From positions 1 to 11,261 of the forward strand of contig JALOMS010000162.1 of NCBI GenBank assembly GCA_025455345.1: a stretch of DNA of 11,261 nucleotides. Reading direction: 5' to 3'. Shown one piece after another: positions 7,478-11,261 of the stretch (positions are counted from its first letter, which is position 1; the number at the start of each line of letters is the position of its first letter). The DNA is from Thermoflexibacter sp. GTDB lineage: Bacteria > Bacteroidota > Bacteroidia > Cytophagales > Thermoflexibacteraceae. Made by a program: the position numbers and the translations under genes. The notes beneath the pieces are model-generated. The model was not told where the DNA came from, did not search any database, and saw nothing but the letters and a program-made list of their open reading frames with translations.

Positions 7478-8125
7478 CTATGTAGTTATCGCACAAAAAG
7501 GATTAGAAAATTTTTCTTTTTTGATGGTAGTCGGGTCTCCATGTCCACAATAAATGACTGTTTCGTCAGGAAGTAAGTACATAGTATGATAAATACTTTG
7601 GAGTAGCCTATCGTGATTGCCGCCTGGGAGGTCTGACCTGCCTATGCTCCCATTAAAAAGAACATCTCCATTGATGCAAAAATTCGCTTCAGGGCAGTAA
7701 AAAGCCAAATGACCTATGGAATGTCCAGGGACAAAAAGAACTTGCAATGTAGATTCCCCAAAAGTAATCAGGTCTTTTTCGGAGATAAACTGGTCTGGCT
7801 CGGAAGGTTCATACTGCTCAAATCCATAAATAGGTGCATAAACCTGCACTGAGCGCAGATTTTCTGCTTCCAAATCATGGATAAGCAAGGGAACTTGGTA
7901 GGTGTTTTTAATGAACTGATTGCCAAGTACATGGTCGATATGACAGTGCGTATTCAATAGGAGTTTTACTTTTAGTCCATGCTCAGCAATGAATTTTTGG
8001 AGCAATGTCCGCTCTCTTTCTACATAACAGCCGGGGTCTATGACGACACATTCCTTAGTAGAGTCTATGAGTAAATAGGTATTTTCCCTAAATGCGTTAA
8101 AAGTAAAATATTGAACTTTTATCAT
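7478..8125 (-). CDS. Metallo-beta-lactamase-fold hydrolase, glyoxalase II-like (YcbL type)
   Basis: This binuclear-metal hydrolase of 215 residues probably acts on thioesters such as S-D-lactoylglutathione or an analogue. Metal ligands are visible: THCHIDH at 59-65, PGHSIGHLAFY at 133-143 (His135), INGDVLF with Asp154, and CGHGDPT with His194-195 region. GRSDLPGG (162-169) is typical of small YcbL-like glyoxalase II relatives. The enzyme lacks the long C-terminal helical substrate-binding domain of classical GloB, so its physiological substrate is uncertain. There is no signal peptide, so it is cytoplasmic. It has its own promoter candidate and is separated from the upstream CvpA-family gene by a strong terminator. 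Its 3' end meets the metal-pump operon almost stop to stop. A persulfide dioxygenase (ETHE1-like) was considered but fits less well. Confidence 0.9.
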   Translation of the reverse strand: MIKVQYFTFNAFRENTYLLIDSTKECVVIDPGCYVERERTLLQKFIAEHGLKVKLLLNTHCHIDHVLGNQFIKNTYQVPLLIHDLEAENLRSVQVYAPIYGFEQYEPSEPDQFISEKDLITFGESTLQVLFVPGHSIGHLAFYCPEANFCINGDVLFNGSIGRSDLPGGNHDRLLQSIYHTMYLLPDETVIYCGHGDPTTIKKEKFSNPFCAITT

Positions 8126-8161
8126 TTTTATCTATCTTGTAAGTGAAATCTATGCAAAATA

Positions 8162-8194
8162 CAAATGTATCATATTGACAAATTTTATTCCCAA
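8162..8194 (-). promoter_or_regulatory. Bacteroidota-type promoter for the glyoxalase II-like gene
   Basis: Read on the minus strand, a TTG (8194-8192) is followed after 22 bases by TACATTTG (8169-8162), an exact match to TAnnTTTG within the reported 17-23-base spacing. It lies about 36 bases upstream of the ATG at 8125. The -33 box starts immediately after the U-tract of the preceding gene's terminator, which makes a compact terminator-promoter junction. Confidence 0.6.
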
Positions 8195-8231
8195 TCAAAA
8201 ATAAGGGTTAAAAGCACATAGCTTCTAACCC
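8195..8231 (-). terminator. Intrinsic terminator of the CvpA-family gene
   Basis: On the minus strand GGGTTAGAAGC (8231-8221) pairs with GCTTTTAACCC (8215-8205) around a 5-base loop. The 11 pairs include one G-U wobble. TTATTTTTGA follows directly as a U-rich tract. On the plus strand the same stem has an A-C mismatch, so the signal favours minus-strand transcription, 22 bases after the stop of the gene at 8253. Confidence 0.8.
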
Positions 8232-8252
8232 TTTTCAATATATAAAACTAAT

Positions 8253-8813
8253 CTATCTGCTTAATAATCTGGTAACTCCGCCTACTAAATCCCCAATAAA
8301 AGGAGAAATAGCATTGCCTATTTGGAAAATAAAATCGAACATACGAGAGAGCATAGGATAGAAAAGCGTATTGTTCATTTCTGCGGCTTTGAAAATCCCG
8401 ACTGCCGTGAGCATTTCTGACAAGACACTCAAGGCAAAAGCATATTTGAATGCGCCTAATACCAGACCCACAAAATTGTCTAAGCCCTCAAATATATCTA
8501 AACTGCTTTTTTCCTGCATCCGTCTATCTATCAGGCTAACGATAATAACGATAATGCCATAAACTACTAAGAATGTAAAAAAATGGGTTGCTTTAGAAAA
8601 ACTACCTATACTTGTTTGGCTTGCCAGAGAGCCATAACCTGTTTTGACTAACCAAAAGCCAAATATTAGAAATATCATAAAAAAGACTATTGATAGCAAT
8701 TCTGTCAAAAAACCTTTTTGGTAGCCTTTGTATGCCCCCCAACAAACAAGAAAAAAGATAATAATATCTATGAGTGTAAATGAAACAGAAGAAAATCCAT
8801 CAACCATAAGCAT
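8253..8813 (-). CDS. CvpA-family inner-membrane protein
   Basis: This 186-residue integral membrane protein shows the CvpA (colicin V production) pattern: four hydrophobic segments at about 12-28, 36-55, 75-95 and 115-136. The family signatures GYQKGFLTELLSIV (30-43) and LDNFVGLVLGAFKYAFAL (111-128) are both present. In E. coli CvpA is needed for colicin V export and affects envelope stress tolerance; the general molecular function is unknown. A short polar segment (96-110) joins TM3 and TM4, and a C-terminal amphipathic tail follows. Two in-frame ATGs lie two codons apart (8813 and 8807). I kept the longer, though neither has a clear ribosome binding site. It ends in a strong hairpin terminator. 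An upstream promoter was not clearly seen. Confidence 0.85.
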   Translation of the reverse strand: MLMVDGFSSVSFTLIDIIIFFLVCWGAYKGYQKGFLTELLSIVFFMIFLIFGFWLVKTGYGSLASQTSIGSFSKATHFFTFLVVYGIIVIIVSLIDRRMQEKSSLDIFEGLDNFVGLVLGAFKYAFALSVLSEMLTAVGIFKAAEMNNTLFYPMLSRMFDFIFQIGNAISPFIGDLVGGVTRLLSR

Positions 8814-8874
8814 TAAATTTTAGTGCAATTCTAAAAATTAATCCTCAAATTATCAAATTTTTATGAGTATATTT

Positions 8875-8891
8875 TTAAAGTATTACTTTAA
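8875..8891. repeat. 17-base A/T-rich palindrome upstream of the CvpA-family gene
   Basis: TTAAAGTA and TACTTTAA are exact reverse complements around a central T. It lies in the 124-base spacer between the rhodanese-thioredoxin stop (8938) and the CvpA-family start (8813). It could be an operator or a weak hairpin. No U-run follows on the minus strand, so it is not a convincing terminator. Chance is possible because the spacer is strongly A/T-rich. Confidence 0.25.
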
Positions 8892-8937
8892 CTTTTTTGA
8901 TATTTACTTCCATTTGACTTTATCTAAGATGAGTGGT

Positions 8938-9639
8938 CTAATTCTCTGCTATTACTTTTTCTAATTCGCTTTTTTCTGTAAGACCTGTTTTTTGCCAGAT
9001 AATCTCTCCTTTTTTATAGATGAGTAATAGTGGTATCTCATTTACTTTCAAGGCTTTTACTAAATCTTCATTGGCATCAAAGTCTATTTTTAAAAGCGTT
9101 AATTTATCTTGATGAGTTTCAGCAAGGGCAGTAACCATAGGCAACATTTTTTGGCAAGGAGCGCACCACTTCGCATTAAAATCTACCAATACCAATTTAT
9201 CGGTTGCTATCTGTTTATTAAAATCCTCTATGCTCATGCCTTGTTTTTTAATGAGGGATTCGTAGGGTTTATTGTTGGCTTTCCATGCCGCCATACCGCC
9301 TTTCATATCATAAACCTCTACAAAACCTTTGGCAAGAAGGATTTTGGCGGCAGAGGAGCTACGCCCACCTGATAGACAATACACAAAAATAGGTTTCTGT
9401 TTGTCCAAACTTTCAATCATATTCTCAAAGTCATCACCATTGTAATCTGCATTGAGTGCGTTTTTGAGGTGATTGGCTTTGAACTCCTCTGGAGTACGGA
9501 CATCTAAAATTTGAGCATTGGACGAATTCACCAATTTCTTCTCAAATTCATTGACTTCCAATTTGTTTACATTTTGACCATTGCCAGACTCGCAGGCAAA
9601 AATAAAGGATGCTAAAAGTAAGAAAATTAAATTTTTCAT
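8938..9639 (-). CDS. Rhodanese-thioredoxin fusion lipoprotein
   Basis: This is an exported two-domain thiol protein. I chose the ATG at 9639 (or the adjacent one at 9642) because it places a lipoprotein signal, MKNLIFLLLASFIFAC, at the start, with lipid-modified Cys16. A longer reading to 9702 adds 21 residues that spoil this. The product is about 233 residues. The rhodanese domain (about 26-125) carries LDVRTPEEF and an active-site loop YCLSGGRSS with Cys88. The thioredoxin domain (about 135-230) has WCAPC (158-162) and the cis-proline loop EIPLLL (Pro203). Both active sites look intact. Rhodanese domains move sulfane sulfur through a cysteine persulfide, and thioredoxin domains reduce disulfides or persulfides. 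The fusion may therefore pass sulfur or electrons within one membrane-tethered protein in the periplasm. The electron donor and target are unknown. The AhpD-like gene lies divergently upstream. Confidence 0.9.
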   Translation of the reverse strand: MKNLIFLLLASFIFACESGNGQNVNKLEVNEFEKKLVNSSNAQILDVRTPEEFKANHLKNALNADYNGDDFENMIESLDKQKPIFVYCLSGGRSSSAAKILLAKGFVEVYDMKGGMAAWKANNKPYESLIKKQGMSIEDFNKQIATDKLVLVDFNAKWCAPCQKMLPMVTALAETHQDKLTLLKIDFDANEDLVKALKVNEIPLLLIYKKGEIIWQKTGLTEKSELEKVIAEN

Positions 9640-9689
9640 CATTTGAATTAATAATAAGTACAATTTTTTGTTTGTAATTAGAAAATACC

Positions 9690-9706
9690 ATGCTTCTTGC
9701 AAGCAT
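9690..9706. promoter_or_regulatory. 17-base inverted repeat in the divergent intergenic region (possible operator)
   Basis: ATGCTT (9690-9695) and AAGCAT (9701-9706) are inverted around CTTGC, and the centre also contains the 8-base palindrome CTTGCAAG (9696-9703). It lies about 48 bases upstream of the chosen start of the rhodanese-thioredoxin gene. A regulator site or a leader hairpin are both possible. No known operator is matched. Confidence 0.3.
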
Positions 9707-9766
9707 TAGTTATACTCGATAATGGCATTTTTGTTGGCTTACAAATGGAATTTGATGATTTTTATG

Positions 9767-9799
9767 CAAAATTAATATTTTTTCTCAAATTATTTTCAA
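9767..9799 (-). promoter_or_regulatory. Possible Bacteroidota-type promoter for the rhodanese-thioredoxin gene
   Basis: On the minus strand TTG (9799-9797) is followed after 22 bases by TAATTTTG (9774-9767), which matches TAnnTTTG. It would give a leader of about 120 bases containing the inverted repeat at 9690-9706. The A/T-rich background makes a chance match possible. Confidence 0.35.
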
Positions 9800-9929
9800 G
9801 AAATACAGATAGTCGATATTACTTATTATAAATTGGGCGCACAAACAAAAACATAAGCACATAAAAATATTTTACTTTGTTATAATATTCAAAATCAAAT
9901 AATTAAATACTAATTTTTTATATAAAGAT

Positions 9930-10280
9930 ATGGATAAAATTACAGAATTTGATGAATACAGAAGTCGCATGAATGAGCGTATTTTTGAATCAGATAACTT
10001 AGTTATCAAGCGTTTCTTCAATTTGGATACCAATGCTTATGCTGAAGGAAGTCTTGCCGTCAAGACCAAAGAAATGATAGGACTTGCCTGCTCGATGGTA
10101 TTGAGATGCGATGATTGTATCAAATACCATATTGGGAAGTGTAAAGAGGAAGGTTTGACCCAAAATGAATTTTATGAGGTATTCTCTCTTGCGCTACTGA
10201 TAGGGGGGAGCATTGTGATTCCTCATCTGCGAAGGGCGGTAGAGTATATGGAGGAGTTTGAGAAGACTGAAGAAAAGTAA
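9930..10280 (+). CDS. AhpD-like carboxymuconolactone decarboxylase-family protein
   Basis: This 116-residue, all-alpha protein belongs to the carboxymuconolactone decarboxylase/AhpD family. It has the redox motif RCDDCIKYH, with Cys60, Cys63 and His67, preceded by KTKEMIGLACSMVL (Glu48). This is the CxxCxxxH pattern of AhpD-type peroxidase or disulfide reductases, rather than the true decarboxylases, which lack the cysteine pair. The C-terminal GGSIVIPHLRRAVEY (92-106) is also typical. Such proteins usually form trimers or hexamers in the cytoplasm. The ATG at 9930 follows A/T-rich DNA without a clear ribosome binding site. A TACTTTG at 9873-9879 is one base short of the TAnnTTTG element. It is transcribed away from the rhodanese-thioredoxin gene. 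The partner peroxidase and the donor are not in the window, so its reaction is not known. Confidence 0.9.
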   Translation: MDKITEFDEYRSRMNERIFESDNLVIKRFFNLDTNAYAEGSLAVKTKEMIGLACSMVLRCDDCIKYHIGKCKEEGLTQNEFYEVFSLALLIGGSIVIPHLRRAVEYMEEFEKTEEK

Positions 10281-10470
10281 GAATCGTTGAAAAAAAATCG
10301 CAATCCTTAGCATTTTTCTAAGAAAACTATAATTTTGATACTTATTTGTATTTGGTGCGACGGAAGTAGGATAAATAGCAATAAGCAGTAAAAAATACAA
10401 TTAATTGACCAAAATCTAACAAACTATCAATGAAATTATTAGATAAAAACAACCATAAACAGTCAAAAAC

Positions 10471-11261
10471 ATGAATAGGAAAATGAGAATGGGCATGGTA
10501 GGAGGTGGACAGGGAGCATTTATTGGCTCGATTCACCGCATTGCCGCAGCGATAGACGGAGAAATAGAATTAGTATGTGGAGCTTTTAGTAGCGACCCCG
10601 CCCGCTCGAAGGCTTCGGGCGAAGACTTGATGTTGCCTGCTAATCGCGTATATGGCTCTTTTGAAGAAATGATTTTGAAGGAAAAAGAACTGCCTGAAGG
10701 AGAGCGCATGGACTTTATCTCTATCGTAACACCTAATCACGTACACTTTCCGCCTGCAAAAATGGCTTTGGAAAATGGATTTCATGTGGTATGTGATAAA
10801 CCCTTGGCTTTTAATCTGGACGAAGCCCTCCAATTGAGAGATTTGATAAATAAGACAGGCTTGCTTTTCGCCTTGACCCATAATTATACTGGCTATCCTA
10901 TGGTCAAGCAAGCAAGGGCGATGGTCAAAGAAGGGAAAATAGGCAAGATTCGCAAGGTAATTGTAGAGTATCCTCAAGGGTGGTTAGCTACTCACGTTGA
11001 TAATAAACAAGCGGCGTGGCGTACTGACCCTAATCGCTCTGGTGCGGCGGGTTGCATGGGGGATATCGGTACGCATGCAGAAAATTTGGCAGAGTATATT
11101 ACTGGTCTGAAAATCACAGAATTGTGTGCGGACTTGAGTATTTTTGTGGAAGGCAGATTACTTGACGATGATGGTAATGTGTTATTACATTTTGATAATG
11201 GCGCAAAAGGTATTTTGCACGCAAGCCAGATTTGTGTAGGAGATGAGAATAATCTAAATAT
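10471..11261 (+). CDS. Gfo/Idh/MocA-family NAD(P)-dependent oxidoreductase, 3' end beyond the window
   Basis: The frame stays open from ATG 10471 to the window end (263 residues), with no stop, so the C-terminal third is missing; the family is usually 330-400 residues. The N-terminal Rossmann fold begins MGMVGGGQGAFIGSIHR (dinucleotide loop Gly11-Gly15). VTPNHVH (86-92) and CDKPLA (108-113) follow; the latter is the family's EKP motif with Asp in place of Glu, and Lys110 is the likely catalytic lysine. CMGDIGTHAENL (195-206), with His202, matches the substrate-binding helix. These enzymes oxidise or reduce sugars, inositols and related polyols; the substrate cannot be told here. In-frame ATGs also occur at 10483, 10489 and 10495, so the start may be a few codons later. 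It is preceded by a 190-base A/T-rich spacer in which I see only a weak hairpin. It reads in the same direction as the AhpD-like gene. Confidence 0.92.
   Translation, partial: MNRKMRMGMVGGGQGAFIGSIHRIAAAIDGEIELVCGAFSSDPARSKASGEDLMLPANRVYGSFEEMILKEKELPEGERMDFISIVTPNHVHFPPAKMALENGFHVVCDKPLAFNLDEALQLRDLINKTGLLFALTHNYTGYPMVKQARAMVKEGKIGKIRKVIVEYPQGWLATHVDNKQAAWRTDPNRSGAAGCMGDIGTHAENLAEYITGLKITELCADLSIFVEGRLLDDDGNVLLHFDNGAKGILHASQICVGDENNLN

Noticed and set aside
7505..7522. Plus-strand terminator for the metal-pump operon (AGAAAA-T-TTTTCT then T-run)
   Set aside because: It has one G-C pair equivalent at each end and no real loop, and it lies inside the convergent hydrolase coding region, so chance in A/T-rich DNA is more likely.
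7478..8125. Persulfide dioxygenase (ETHE1-like) forming a sulfur pathway with the nearby rhodanese
   Set aside because: The motif set (THCHIDH, GRSDLPGG, CGHGDPT) fits small YcbL/glyoxalase II-like hydrolases better. The two genes are also separated by the CvpA-family gene and a strong terminator.
9640..9702. N-terminal extension of the rhodanese-thioredoxin protein starting at 9702
   Set aside because: It would put 21 residues before a clear lipoprotein signal peptide and overlap the inverted repeat at 9690-9706. The internal ATG at 9639/9642 fits an exported lipoprotein.
10306..10322. Terminator after the AhpD-like gene (CTTAG, 7-base loop, CTAAG)
   Set aside because: The stem is only five bases and no U-run follows it, so the hairpin is too weak to call.
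10570..10977. Minus-strand open frame of 135 codons
   Set aside because: It lies wholly opposite the clear oxidoreductase gene, and its translation shows no recognisable domain.

Overview
The window looks like chromosomal DNA of a low-GC member of the Bacteroidota, most likely a Cytophagales-type gliding or marine bacterium. The order is inferred from style, not proven. The evidence is visibly A/T-rich DNA, very A/T-rich spacers without strong Shine-Dalgarno sequences, matches to the Bacteroidota promoter element TAnnTTTG, a DUF2480 protein (a family I know mainly from Bacteroidota), and lipoproteins in the style of this phylum.

Layout. Positions 2-1044 (+) hold the 3' part of a DUF3298/RsiV-like protein and a DUF2480 protein, probably co-transcribed and ending in a long A/T hairpin. 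Positions 1168-2574 (+) hold a TrmA-family 23S rRNA uracil-C5 methyltransferase (RlmD type). Positions 2651-7472 (+) form a metal-efflux cluster: a small exported protein that seems broken by a frameshift, a CzcA-type heavy-metal RND pump and its lipoprotein periplasmic adaptor. The cluster lacks an outer-membrane TolC/CzcC gene and the pump carries no TolC fusion. A convergent minus-strand block follows: a glyoxalase II-like metallo-beta-lactamase-fold hydrolase (7478-8125), a CvpA-family membrane protein (8253-8813) and a lipoprotein fusing rhodanese to thioredoxin (about 8938-9639). Divergent from the last gene is an AhpD-like CxxC carboxymuconolactone decarboxylase-family protein (9930-10280). 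The window ends inside a Gfo/Idh/MocA-type NAD(P)-dependent oxidoreductase (10471 onward).

How the genes work together. The RND pump and adaptor form two parts of a tripartite efflux system for divalent metal ions. The rhodanese-thioredoxin lipoprotein and the AhpD-like protein share one divergent intergenic region and both carry redox-active cysteines, so a link in thiol/disulfide or persulfide stress is plausible but unproven. The other genes are mostly ordinary housekeeping or conserved genes.

I saw no tRNA, rRNA, CRISPR array, transposase or phage gene. No spacer exceeds 300 bases; the longest is about 290 bases, upstream of 9930. I found no convincing new multi-gene system. The points most worth a second look are the broken small gene upstream of the pump, the missing outer-membrane partner, the rhodanese-thioredoxin/AhpD-like divergent pair, and a few palindromes.
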